A stretch of DNA of 64,000 bases from Rhizobiaceae bacterium (GTDB lineage Bacteria > Pseudomonadota > Alphaproteobacteria > Rhizobiales > Rhizobiaceae): NCBI GenBank assembly GCA_017643025.1, contig JAEPOG010000002.1:186001-250000 (forward strand), read 5' to 3'. Made by a program: the position numbers and the translations under genes. The notes under the pieces are model-generated. The model ran no database searches. It saw only the letters and a program-made list of their open reading frames with translations, and was not told the DNA's origin. Each line of letters opens with the position of its first letter. Within the stretch, counting starts at the first letter, position 1. Of this stretch, positions 1-7,562 are shown piece by piece.

Positions 1-763
1 GCATCGCCGCATTGAGCAACAGGAAGGGCGCGGTGCCGGCCGCGACGAGCCGGGAGAAGGCGATGTCGAACTCAGCCGGCCTGCCGTCCAACACGGCGTC
101 GACGACATCGTCCAACGACAGTCCCGCCGCGTCTCCGGTTGCTTCCCGAATGTCGGCCAGCTCGATGCGCTCGTTGCCCCGGCAATAGAGGATCAGCTTC
201 TCGATTTCCGCCCGCGACGCCATTCGGTCGCCACCCAACCCGGCTTTCAGCGCCTCACGCGCCTCGGTGCTGATCGACAATCCCGCCTCGGCGAGCTGCG
301 CCTGGATCAGCGCGTCGAGGGCGCGGGCATCATCGGCGTAACAGGGCAGCGCAATCCCGGACCTGGCGCTTTCGACCGACGTCCGAAGCTGGGCGTTCTT
401 GCGCAACTCGCCGGCTTCTACCAACAACAATGCATCCGTCGGCGGATCCGCAAGCACCTGGGCGACCGCATCCGCGAATGGCTTCTCCGCGCCGGCCCCG
501 GTTACCCAGACCAGACGCTGGTCTGCGAACATCGGAACAGTGCGGATCTCATCGACCAACCGGCCGGGATCGTCGGCCAGCGCCGACGCGTCGATGCGGA
601 TCACGGTGAAGGGATCGTCCAGCGGCAGGCCGGTAGAGGCGGCAAACCTGTGGGCACGCTCCGAAACCAGCCCGCGGTCCGGCCCGTAGATCAGGACAAC
701 TTTTGCCACATCGTCCGGCTTCGCCAGCCAGCCGTCGACTTCATGTGCCTTTTTTTGCGCCAT
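1..763 (-). CDS. holA: DNA polymerase III delta subunit, 5' part of gene (runs off the window)
   Basis: The delta subunit opens the beta sliding clamp as part of the clamp-loader complex at the replication fork. About 254 N-terminal residues are visible. They start with an ATG at 763 (MAQKKAHEVDGWL), followed by the family's early VLIYGPDRGLVSE segment, and the frame stays open to the window edge. The rest of the protein, usually about 340 residues in total, lies outside the window. The nitroreductase gene lies just upstream on the same strand with a 60-nt gap, so the two may share a transcript. In many alphaproteobacteria holA directly follows leuS-lptE; here that pair is some 24 kb away. 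Confidence 0.9.
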   Translation of the reverse strand, partial: MAQKKAHEVDGWLAKPDDVAKVVLIYGPDRGLVSERAHRFAASTGLPLDDPFTVIRIDASALADDPGRLVDEIRTVPMFADQRLVWVTGAGAEKPFADAVAQVLADPPTDALLLVEAGELRKNAQLRTSVESARSGIALPCYADDARALDALIQAQLAEAGLSISTEAREALKAGLGGDRMASRAEIEKLILYCRGNERIELADIREATGDAAGLSLDDVVDAVLDGRPAEFDIAFSRLVAAGTAPFLLLNAAM

Positions 764-823
764 TCGTCCCAGCTAGCATGCATGCGCCGGCAAGCGAATC
801 GGAAATTGCGGCATGACCGGAGT

Positions 824-1516
824 TCAGGGGAATTCGGAGAGGATTTCGTCCAGAGGCTTCTTGAGCTTGGCGACGGCGGGCACGGTTGCGTTTTCTGCCG
901 GATGCCCGACGGCGATGATCATGACCGGCTTTTCCGATTTCGGTCTGCCGAGCATGTCGTTGAGAAAGCTCATCGGGTTCGGCGTGTGGGTGAGCGCCAC
1001 GAGGCCTGCGTGGTGCAGGGCGGTGACCAGTACACCGGTGGCTATGCCGACGCTTTCCGGGACGTAATAGTTTTTATAACGTGTACCGTCGTCGAACTCG
1101 CCGTAGCGCTGGGCGAAAACGACGATCAGCCATGGCGCGTCCTCGAGATGCGGCTTCGAGGCATTGGTGCCGATCGGCTCCAGCGCCTTGAGCCACTCCT
1201 CACCACCGCCGCCGGCGTAAAAATCCTTCTCCTCGCGCTCGGCGGCCTCGCGGATCGCCTTCTTCATCTCCGCATTGGCGATTGCCGCGAAATGCCAGGG
1301 TTGGTGGTTGGCGCCTGAGGGCGCGGTGCCCGCGGCCGCTATGCAGTCGCGAATCACGCCGGCCGATACCGGGCGACGGTCATAGTCGCGCACGGTGTGG
1401 CGGCGGCGCATGAAGGCTAGAAAGTCGCTGGCCGCTCTGCGCATGTCCTCATCGTTCATCGCATGCCGGTCGGGCAGCGGAACAGGCTCAAACTGAAGCT
1501 TGTTGCGCGCGAACAT
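824..1516 (-). CDS. Nitroreductase family flavoprotein, iodotyrosine-deiodinase-like
   Basis: The 230-residue protein has a nitroreductase fold: an N-terminal RRRHTVRDYDRRPV stretch (the family's FMN-contacting RR-S/T-VR segment), then TAPSGANHQPWHF, and a C-terminal AVGHPAE segment. The internal sequence, with NYYVPESVGIATG and LTHTPNPM, resembles the subgroup related to iodotyrosine deiodinase/dehalogenases rather than classical nitroaromatic reductases; this is a judgement from memory. It should be an FMN-dependent cytosolic oxidoreductase of unknown substrate. The ATG at 1516 was preferred over an upstream in-frame start because a GGAGGAG ribosome-binding site sits just before it. The next gene in the same direction is holA. 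Confidence 0.85.
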   Translation of the reverse strand: MFARNKLQFEPVPLPDRHAMNDEDMRRAASDFLAFMRRRHTVRDYDRRPVSAGVIRDCIAAAGTAPSGANHQPWHFAAIANAEMKKAIREAAEREEKDFYAGGGGEEWLKALEPIGTNASKPHLEDAPWLIVVFAQRYGEFDDGTRYKNYYVPESVGIATGVLVTALHHAGLVALTHTPNPMSFLNDMLGRPKSEKPVMIIAVGHPAENATVPAVAKLKKPLDEILSEFP

Positions 1517-1622
1517 GGGTTCTCCTCCGCCCGGCGCCTTCACGGGCCAACCTGATGAAAATGCACGGGACATCGGCCGGGCACAATGCCGGCCATCGTC
1601 CGATACTCGCGATGATGGAAAC

Positions 1623-1697
1623 TGGAGCGGGCGAAGGGATTCGAACCCTCGACCCCAACCTTGGCAAGGTTGTGCTCTACCCCTGAGCTACACCCGC
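1623..1697 (-). tRNA. tRNA-Gly (anticodon GCC)
   Basis: Read on the minus strand, the 75-nt sequence folds as a cloverleaf. The acceptor stem GCGGGTG pairs with CGCCCGC, the D-arm contains GCTCAGGGGTAGAGC, and the anticodon arm carries TTGCCAA with anticodon GCC. The T-arm contains GGTTCGAATCC, and the 3' CCA is encoded in the DNA. It sits between the nitroreductase and the ProX gene. It carries the conserved T-arm bases expected of a working tRNA, and I see no sign of an element integrated at it. Confidence 0.97.
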
Positions 1698-1725
1698 TCG
1701 CGCGGCGCTTGGCCGCGAGAGGCGC

Positions 1726-1754
1726 TATATGGCCGAACTGCCCGGCGAATGCAA
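1726..1754 (-). promoter_or_regulatory. Candidate promoter of tRNA-Gly
   Basis: On the minus strand TTGCAT (1749-1754) and CATATA (1726-1731) are separated by exactly 17 nt, and the -10 element lies 28 nt before the mature tRNA 5' end. This is the right spacing and distance for a housekeeping sigma-70-type promoter. The hexamers match the consensus only partly, so this is a prediction. Confidence 0.4.
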
Positions 1755-1849
1755 CAGGGAATCAGAGACCTGCGCGGGGGTTGCCGATGTCGCGACTTTG
1801 ACACTAGAGAGGCGGCGACAATCGAACCATCGGCAGGGGCTCCAACGGA

Positions 1850-2347
1850 ATGGCGATGACCCGCGAGGAACTGATCCGGCATCTTGATGGCCTCGGCATC
1901 GAGACCCGGACCTACGAGCATCCGCCGCTGTTCACGGTGGCTGACTCCGAGGCCCTGCGCGGCGACATTCCGGGCGGGCACACCAAGAACCTCTTCCTCA
2001 AGGACAAGAAGGGCCGCTTCTTCCTGCTGACGGTGGGCGAGCACGCCGTGATCGACCTGAAGACAATCCACACCAGGATCGGTGCTTCGGGGCGCGTTTC
2101 ATTCGGCAATGCCGAAAAACTGCAGGAACTACTCGGCGTACAACCCGGCGCAGTGACGATTTTCGGGCTCATCAACGACCGCGACACTCAAGTCACTGCG
2201 TTCCTCGACGCCGACCTGATGGAGCACGATCCGATCAACGCCCATCCGTTGACCAACGACGCCACAACGGCAATCGGGCGCGACGACCTTTTGCGTTTCA
2301 TCGAATCGACGGGCCACGAGGTTCAAATCTTGAAACTGTCGGCCTGA
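1850..2347 (+). CDS. ProX/YbaK-type prolyl-tRNA editing protein
   Basis: The 165-residue protein is a free-standing aminoacyl-tRNA deacylase of the INS superfamily. It hydrolyses mischarged tRNA-Pro (alanyl-tRNA-Pro in the ProXp-ala/PrdX branch) in the cytosol. The diagnostic GGHTKNLFLKDKKG segment, with the conserved lysine at about residue 46, is present, followed by the typical GxxGRVSFGNAEKL and LGVQPGAVTIFGL motifs. Length is normal for the family. Two in-frame ATGs (1850 and 1856) are possible starts; the first was taken. The thioredoxin gene follows 64 nt downstream in the same direction. Confidence 0.88.
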   Translation: MAMTREELIRHLDGLGIETRTYEHPPLFTVADSEALRGDIPGGHTKNLFLKDKKGRFFLLTVGEHAVIDLKTIHTRIGASGRVSFGNAEKLQELLGVQPGAVTIFGLINDRDTQVTAFLDADLMEHDPINAHPLTNDATTAIGRDDLLRFIESTGHEVQILKLSA

Positions 2348-2411
2348 TCGCCACATTTGCGCCACCCGGCATTTGGGCCTAACTAGGCGCCGGCCAGACA
2401 AGGGACAGACA

Positions 2412-3359
2412 ATGAGCGATGCGGATACGGGAAATGGCGGCCTGATCGGCGATTTCGGCCATGCCGGCGGCATGCAGGCCGCGGCTCCGGCTGGGTTCGT
2501 GAAGGACACCACGACCGCCGGCTTCCAGGCCGACGTCATTCAGGAATCGCGCAGCCAAACCGTGCTCGTGGATTTCTGGGCCCCGTGGTGCGGCCCGTGC
2601 AAGCAGCTGACGCCGGTGCTGGAGAAGATCGTCAACGAGGCGAACGGCCGCGTGAAACTGGTCAAGATGAATATCGACGACCATCCGTCGATACCCGGAC
2701 AGCTCGGTATCCAATCCATTCCCGCAGTTATCGCCTTCAAGGACGGCAAGCCGGTCGACGGCTTCATGGGCGCCCTGCCTGAAAGCCAGGTGCGCGAGTT
2801 CATCCAGCGCGTGGCAGGCGGCCAGCAGGCGCCGCAGACCGCGGACGCGCTGCAGGCGGCCGAAGAGGCCCTTGCCGCCGGCGACCAGCAGATGGCCGCG
2901 CGGATCTATTCCATGGTGCTCGATTCCGAGCCCGACAACGCCGACGCGATTGGTGGACTGGCCGCCATGCTGCTCGACGCTGGCGACATGGAGGCAGCGA
3001 AGGGTGTCCTTGACCGGGCTCCAGCCGACAAGGCCGATGCGCCGGCCATCGCAGCGGTCAAGGCCAAGATCGCGCTCGCCGAACAGGCCGCCTCGCTCGG
3101 CGATCCGGCGGAGCTTGAGCGGCGGCTGGCCGCCGACCCCAAAGATCATCAGGCGCGTTTCGATCTGGCGATGATCCAGAACGCGCTCGGCGATCGCGAT
3201 GCGGCGGCCGACAGCCTGCTCGCCATCATCAGGGCGGACCGCGGCTGGAAGGACGAAGCGGCGCGCACCCAGCTCCTCACCTTCTTCGAGGCCTGGGGGC
3301 CGGGCGACGAAGCGACCATGCAGGCGCGGCGCAAGCTGTCGTCGCTGCTCTTTTCCTGA
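2412..3359 (+). CDS. Thioredoxin-TPR co-chaperone (YbbN/CnoX-like)
   Basis: The 315-residue protein starts with about 30 unstructured residues. A thioredoxin domain follows with the active site WCGPCK (Cys60 and Cys63) and the cis-Pro segment IQSIPAVIAF. The C-terminal half is a helical tetratricopeptide-like region rich in Ala, with repeats of the kind AEEALAAGDQQMAARIYSMVL. This layout is that of YbbN (CnoX), a thioredoxin-fold holdase linked to GroEL; unlike E. coli YbbN, both redox cysteines are present. The ATG at 2412 follows an AGGGA ribosome-binding site; longer in-frame starts lack one. It precedes the LON-domain and Trm112 genes on the same strand. Confidence 0.88.
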   Translation: MSDADTGNGGLIGDFGHAGGMQAAAPAGFVKDTTTAGFQADVIQESRSQTVLVDFWAPWCGPCKQLTPVLEKIVNEANGRVKLVKMNIDDHPSIPGQLGIQSIPAVIAFKDGKPVDGFMGALPESQVREFIQRVAGGQQAPQTADALQAAEEALAAGDQQMAARIYSMVLDSEPDNADAIGGLAAMLLDAGDMEAAKGVLDRAPADKADAPAIAAVKAKIALAEQAASLGDPAELERRLAADPKDHQARFDLAMIQNALGDRDAAADSLLAIIRADRGWKDEAARTQLLTFFEAWGPGDEATMQARRKLSSLLFS

Positions 3360-3441
3360 TCTGTGATCGTCGAGCGGTATTGCGTTTGCCGGCTTGCGCG
3401 CCAGATAGTGCCGATGACCTTGCTGCGGATGGAGAGCTGTC

Positions 3442-4113
3442 GTGCGTGCGGGTAACGCCCGATATCTGAAAGCAGGCGACTTCCCGGACAGCGTGCCGGT
3501 CTTCCCCCTGGCCGCTGCCCTGCTTTTGCCGGGCGGGCGCATGCCGCTCAATATTTTCGAACCGCGTTATCTCGCCATGGTCGACGATGTGATCGGCGGC
3601 AGGCGGCTGATCGGCATGGTGCAGCCGGCGCTTGACGGTTCGGTGCGCCGCGATGGCGAACCCGAGCTTTGCCAGATCGGCTGCCTTGGCCGCATCGCTT
3701 CCTTCAGCGAGAGCGGCGACGGCCGCTATCTGATCGCGCTGCAGGGGGTGTGCCGCTTCCGGATCGACAAGGAACTCGCGGTCAAGACGCCCTACCGGCA
3801 ATGCCGCATCATGCCTTTCCTGGCCGATCTTGATGCCGAGGCGGGCGCCGACGAGGTCGATCGGACGGCGCTGCTGCGCGCGTTCCGCGCTTATCTCGAC
3901 GCCAATGGGCTGGAGGCGGACTGGGAAGGCGTCAGCCGCGCCGAGAACGCGACACTGGTCAATGCTCTGTCTATGATGGCGCCCTACGGCCCGGCGGAAA
4001 AGCAGGCGCTGCTGGAGGCGCCCGACTTCAAGGCGCGCGCCGAAACGCTGATCGCGATCACCGAAATCGCAATCGCGCGCGAGAGCGACGAGCCGAGTTC
4101 GAGGCTGCAATGA
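3442..4113 (+). CDS. LON peptidase substrate-binding (N-terminal) domain protein
   Basis: The 223-residue protein consists of a stand-alone LON N-terminal domain without ATPase or protease domains. Visible motifs are the opening [26 protein letters not shown] and the later IGCLGRI segment, both typical of this small family. Its biochemical role is not established; binding of unfolded or regulatory polypeptides is assumed by analogy with Lon. The start is GTG at 3442, preceded by GGAG. Its stop overlaps the trm112 start by 4 nt (ATGA), which indicates translational coupling. Confidence 0.87.
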   Translation: MRAGNARYLKAGDFPDSVPVFPLAAALLLPGGRMPLNIFEPRYLAMVDDVIGGRRLIGMVQPALDGSVRRDGEPELCQIGCLGRIASFSESGDGRYLIALQGVCRFRIDKELAVKTPYRQCRIMPFLADLDAEAGADEVDRTALLRAFRAYLDANGLEADWEGVSRAENATLVNALSMMAPYGPAEKQALLEAPDFKARAETLIAITEIAIARESDEPSSRLQ

Positions 4114-4310
4114 GCGAAGCCACGCGCAAGTCCGACATCGATCCCAAGCTGCTCGAGCTGCTGGCGTGCCCGCTGACCAAGGGGCCGCTGAAATGGGACG
4201 CGGACAAGGGAGAGCTGGTGTCGAAGGCGGCCAGGCTCGCCTATCCTGTCCGCGACGGCATCCCGATCATGCTGCCGTCCGAGGCGCGGCAGCTCGGCGA
4301 GGACGAGTAG
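4110..4310 (+). CDS. Trm112 family protein
   Basis: This 66-residue protein contains [17 protein letters not shown], the Trm112 signature, followed by the short zinc-ribbon-like beta structure ending [10 protein letters not shown]. Bacterial Trm112 proteins, like their eukaryotic counterparts, activate partner methyltransferases, though partners in alphaproteobacteria are poorly defined. Only one cysteine is present, so classic four-Cys zinc binding is not expected. It overlaps the LON-domain gene by 4 nt, a pairing common in rhizobia. Confidence 0.9.
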   Translation: MSEATRKSDIDPKLLELLACPLTKGPLKWDADKGELVSKAARLAYPVRDGIPIMLPSEARQLGEDE

Positions 4311-4369
4311 CTCGCAAACGTCCAAGGCTGGGCTATAAGGGCGTCCACCGAAGCGCTGAGCTGACTCAC

Positions 4370-4576
4370 ATGAAACTCTACCGATTTCTCACCGGACCCG
4401 ACGAATCCAGCTTCTGCCACAAGGTGACGGCGGCGCTGAACCGCGGCTGGCAGCTACACGGCTCGCCGACCTACGCCTTCGATTCGCTGAACGGCACGAT
4501 GCGCTGCGGCCAGGCGGTGGTGAAGGAAGTGCCGGGCAAGGAATACGACCCGGAGATGAAACTCGGCGAGCAGTAG
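4370..4576 (+). CDS. DUF1737 domain protein
   Basis: A 68-residue cytosolic protein with the compact DUF1737 pattern: an N-terminal MKLYRFLTGPDES, a central VTAALNRGWQLHGSPTYAF, and a short basic C-terminal part. Function is unknown. A longer open frame exists upstream but overlaps trm112 and has no family match, so the ATG at 4370 was chosen. The gene ends 4 nt before the convergent zincin gene. Confidence 0.85.
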   Translation: MKLYRFLTGPDESSFCHKVTAALNRGWQLHGSPTYAFDSLNGTMRCGQAVVKEVPGKEYDPEMKLGEQ

Positions 4577-4580
4577 AAGC

Positions 4581-5003
4581 CTACTCTGCCGCGGCCTCGA
4601 TGTTCGTCATGTCGTCGTCGGACAGGCCGAAATGGTGGCCGACCTCGTGGATCAGCACATGGGTGATGATGTCGCCCAGCGTCTCCTCGTTCTCGGCCCA
4701 GTAGTCGAGAATGGCGCGTCGGTAGAGTGTGATGCGGTTCGGCCCTTCGCCGGTCTGCGGGTTCCAGCGCTCGGCGATGCCGCGGCCCTCGAACAGGCCG
4801 AGCAGGTCGAACGGCGTTTCCAGCGCCAGGTCGTCCATGATCTCCTCGGTCGGGAAATCGGCGATCTGAATGACTATCTCGCCGGTGAGCTGGCGGAAGG
4901 TCTCCGGCAGGTTGGCATAGGCCTCGAGCGCCATCAGTTCGAGTTCGTCCAGTGTCGGCGACATCTCGCCGTGCCAGGCGCGGGTCTGGTAAATGCGTGC
5001 CAT
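4581..5003 (-). CDS. Metallopeptidase family protein (minimal zincin)
   Basis: The 140-residue protein carries an HExxHxxG zinc-peptidase motif, seen as IHEVGHHFGLSDDDM near the C-terminus. It is otherwise short and acidic, as in the small zincin-like family found across alphaproteobacteria. No signal peptide is visible, so it should be cytosolic; substrates are unknown. The ATG at 5003 has a GGAAGG ribosome-binding site. Upstream in-frame starts would extend it into the promoter region of imuA and were rejected. It is divergent from the imuA operon. Confidence 0.87.
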   Translation of the reverse strand: MARIYQTRAWHGEMSPTLDELELMALEAYANLPETFRQLTGEIVIQIADFPTEEIMDDLALETPFDLLGLFEGRGIAERWNPQTGEGPNRITLYRRAILDYWAENEETLGDIITHVLIHEVGHHFGLSDDDMTNIEAAAE

Positions 5004-5149
5004 ATGTAATCCTTCCAGCGCCATATAGCCGCTAAAAGGGCGGGTTTCGAGGGGAGCCGCTCTATTTCGAACCGGGTGGTTTACCGCCGCCGCAGGAATA
5101 AATTCCGCAGAGGCTGCTTGACTCTTATCCGGACCTCTGGAATCCATAA

Positions 5150-5164
5150 GAACATAACAGGAAC
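5150..5164. promoter_or_regulatory. Candidate LexA (SOS) box of the imuA-imuB-dnaE2 operon
   Basis: The sequence is GAAC, seven bases, GAAC, the complement of the alphaproteobacterial LexA direct repeat GTTC-N7-GTTC. It lies 25 nt before the imuA start and downstream of a CTTGAC -35-like hexamer at 5117-5122, a position suited to repression. imuA-imuB-dnaE2 cassettes are known SOS genes, which supports the call. Confidence 0.75.
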
Positions 5165-5188
5165 AACCGAGCTGTCGGGATAACCGCC

Positions 5189-6112
5189 ATGGCCGCCCAC
5201 GCCGTGGCGCAGGCCACGCTTTGCGCCCTGCGCCAGGACATTGCGAGGATCGAAGGCCGGCTCGCCGAAAGGCTGGAGCCGCCGCCGGGCACGGACATGA
5301 CCGTGCTGCGGCATGGCGGCAGGGCGTTTCGCGGCGGCGACCTGCTCGCGACCGGCGTCAAAGCGTTCGACGCCGCGCTGGATGGCGGCCTGTCGCGTGG
5401 GGCGCTGAGTGAGATCCATGCGGTCCAGACCCGTGACGCCGGCGCTTCGGCCAGCTTCACGCTGGCGCTTGCGGCGCTTGCCATGAAGGAACGGCAGCAG
5501 CGGTCGCTGCTGTGGATCGGCACGGCGGAAATCTTCCGCGAGGCGGGCCTGCCCTATGCCGCCGGCCTGACGCAGACCTTCGGGATCTCTCCTGAGGAGC
5601 TTCTTTTCGCCGACGCGCCGAAACTCGCCGACGCGCTGTGGATCGCGGAGGAAGCAACGCGGCTTTCCGCGCTTGCGGCGATCGTTATCGAACTGCGCGG
5701 CAATCCCGAAAGACTCGACCTGACCGCGACCCGCCGGCTGCACCGGCGCGCCGGCGATGCCGGGCGGTCGGTTTTCCTTGTCCGGCAGGCGGCATTTGCC
5801 GAGCCGACCGCGGCGCCGGTGCGCCTCGTCGTGTCGCCCGCGCCGGCGGCGCTGCGCCGGACTTTGACCGGGCCGCTCGAAGGGTCGCTCGGCAATCCCG
5901 CCTTTTCCGTCTCGATCGGCAAGAGCCGCACGGCCGCTGGGGGCCGTTTTCTCGTGGAGTGGAATTGCCATGACCTCGCTTTTCAGGAACGACAGCAAAC
6001 GCATCCTCGCCGTCTGGTTTCCCTATCTCGGCACGGAGCGGATCTGGCGCCAGCGGCTGGGGCGGTCGTGGCGCTCGAAACGGCCCCGCGCCGCGCCGCC
6101 GCTGGTCGTTAG
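5189..6112 (+). CDS. imuA: ImuA, SOS mutagenesis accessory protein
   Basis: The 307-residue protein belongs to the ImuA/SulA-like branch of the RecA fold. ImuA works with ImuB and DnaE2 in damage-induced translesion synthesis. Visible features are TGVKAFDAALDGGLSRGALSEIHA (the region matching the RecA Walker A area, here without an intact GxxxxGKT), LLWIGTAEIFREAGLPYAAGL, and the C-terminal RFLVEWNCHD. The last 48 codons overlap the start of imuB by 143 nt in another frame, unusually long. The LexA box lies immediately upstream. Confidence 0.88.
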   Translation: MAAHAVAQATLCALRQDIARIEGRLAERLEPPPGTDMTVLRHGGRAFRGGDLLATGVKAFDAALDGGLSRGALSEIHAVQTRDAGASASFTLALAALAMKERQQRSLLWIGTAEIFREAGLPYAAGLTQTFGISPEELLFADAPKLADALWIAEEATRLSALAAIVIELRGNPERLDLTATRRLHRRAGDAGRSVFLVRQAAFAEPTAAPVRLVVSPAPAALRRTLTGPLEGSLGNPAFSVSIGKSRTAAGGRFLVEWNCHDLAFQERQQTHPRRLVSLSRHGADLAPAAGAVVALETAPRRAAAGR

Positions 6113-7562
6113 CCGGCACGAAAACAACACGCAGCGCATAGCGGCGCTCGACGAGCGGGCCGAAGCGTTGCGCCTCAAGCGCGGCCTGGGACTTGCCGAT
6201 GCGCGCGCCAGACACCCCGATATCGACGTGGTGGAAGCCGACGCTGAGGCCGACCGCCGGCTACTCGTCGCCCTTGCCGACTGGTGCGACCGCTATACGC
6301 CGCTGGTCGCCATCGAGGGCGAGGACGGGCTGTTTCTCGACATCACCGGCTGCGCGCATCTGTTCGGCGGCGAGGCGGCGATGGTCGCCGATCTCGTGCG
6401 ACGGCTTGCCGAACAGGGGTTCGACGTCCGCCCCGGCCTTGCCTCGACGCCGGGTATGGCCTGGGCCGCGGCGCGGTTTTCGCTGCCGGCGGTCGAATGC
6501 GGTGAAGAAGAGGAAGCGCTCGCCCCGCTGCCGCTTTCCGCGCTGCGCCTCGAACCCGCCATGCGCTCGGGTCTGGAAAGCGTGGGACTGCGCGTGGTCG
6601 GTTCGATCATCCATGCGCCGCGCGCGCCGTTGGCCCGCCGCTTCGGCAAGGTGCTCATCCTTCGGCTCGACCAGGCGCTGGGCGTGGTGGAAGAAGCCAT
6701 CTCGCCGCGCCTGCCGGTCGCTTTTCTTTCGGCCGAGCGGCATTTCGCCGAACCGCTGTTGCGGCTGGAGGACATCGAGCAGACCGTCCTGATGCTCGCC
6801 GCAACGCTGAAGGCCGATCTGGAACGGCGCGGCGAGGGCGTGCGCCGCCTGCAGCTGGCGCTGTTCAGGGTTGATGGAGCGGTCAACCGCATCGCTGTCG
6901 GCACGTCGCGGCCGATGCGCGAGCCCGGGCCCATCGGCAGGCTCTTCCATGAAAGGCTGACGGCGCTCGGCGAACGGATCGACGCCGGTTACGGTTTCGA
7001 CCTCGTGCGGTTGGGTGTGTTGGCTGCCACGCCGTTCGAGGATGACCAGGCCGACCTCGTTGCCAGCGCGCCGGACGGCGAGGAAGACATGGCTTTCTTC
7101 ACCGACAGGGTTCGCGCGCGGCTCGGCGAGGGCGCGCTGCTGCGGCCTGTCATGGTGGAAAGCCATGTGCCGGAGCAGGCAGTACGCAACGTGCCGGCGG
7201 CGCTGGAGCCGAAACAGGTCGTGGCGGCTGGCGGCGGGGCGTTGCCGGCGCCCGATACGGAAATCCGCCACGCCGAGCGTCCGATCCGGCTTTTTCAGCG
7301 GCCCGAGCCGGTCGAGGTTACGGCGGAAGTACCAGAAGGCCCGCCGGCACATTTTCGCTGGCGGCGCGCCGCCTACCGGGTGGTGCGGGCCGAAGGGCCA
7401 GAGCGGATCGCGCCGGAATGGTGGCTCGACGATGGAGAAACGCGCACGCGCGACTATTTCCGCGTCGAGGACATGGAAGGCAGGCGCTTCTGGCTCTACC
7501 GGCAGGGACTTTACGGCGAGGCGGAAGCGCCGCGCTGGTTCATGCAGGGCATGTTCGCGTGA
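5970..7562 (+). CDS. imuB: ImuB, Y-family polymerase-like protein
   Basis: The 530-residue protein is a DNA-polymerase-IV-like scaffold that is thought to lack polymerase activity and recruits ImuA, DnaE2 and the beta clamp. It begins with RILAVWFPYLGTERI. It has the palm segment GLFLDITGCAHLFGGE in place of the usual catalytic acidic pair, and a C-terminal ERPIRLFQRPEPV segment near residue 437, typical of ImuB. The gene starts inside imuA and its stop overlaps the dnaE2 GTG start (GTGA), so the three genes form one coupled operon. Confidence 0.92.
   Translation: MTSLFRNDSKRILAVWFPYLGTERIWRQRLGRSWRSKRPRAAPPLVVSRHENNTQRIAALDERAEALRLKRGLGLADARARHPDIDVVEADAEADRRLLVALADWCDRYTPLVAIEGEDGLFLDITGCAHLFGGEAAMVADLVRRLAEQGFDVRPGLASTPGMAWAAARFSLPAVECGEEEEALAPLPLSALRLEPAMRSGLESVGLRVVGSIIHAPRAPLARRFGKVLILRLDQALGVVEEAISPRLPVAFLSAERHFAEPLLRLEDIEQTVLMLAATLKADLERRGEGVRRLQLALFRVDGAVNRIAVGTSRPMREPGPIGRLFHERLTALGERIDAGYGFDLVRLGVLAATPFEDDQADLVASAPDGEEDMAFFTDRVRARLGEGALLRPVMVESHVPEQAVRNVPAALEPKQVVAAGGGALPAPDTEIRHAERPIRLFQRPEPVEVTAEVPEGPPAHFRWRRAAYRVVRAEGPERIAPEWWLDDGETRTRDYFRVEDMEGRRFWLYRQGLYGEAEAPRWFMQGMFA

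Noticed and set aside
1575..1594. GGCCGG/CCGGCC hairpin downstream of tRNA-Gly as a terminator
   Set aside because: The stem is only 6 bp and no T-run follows on the minus strand.
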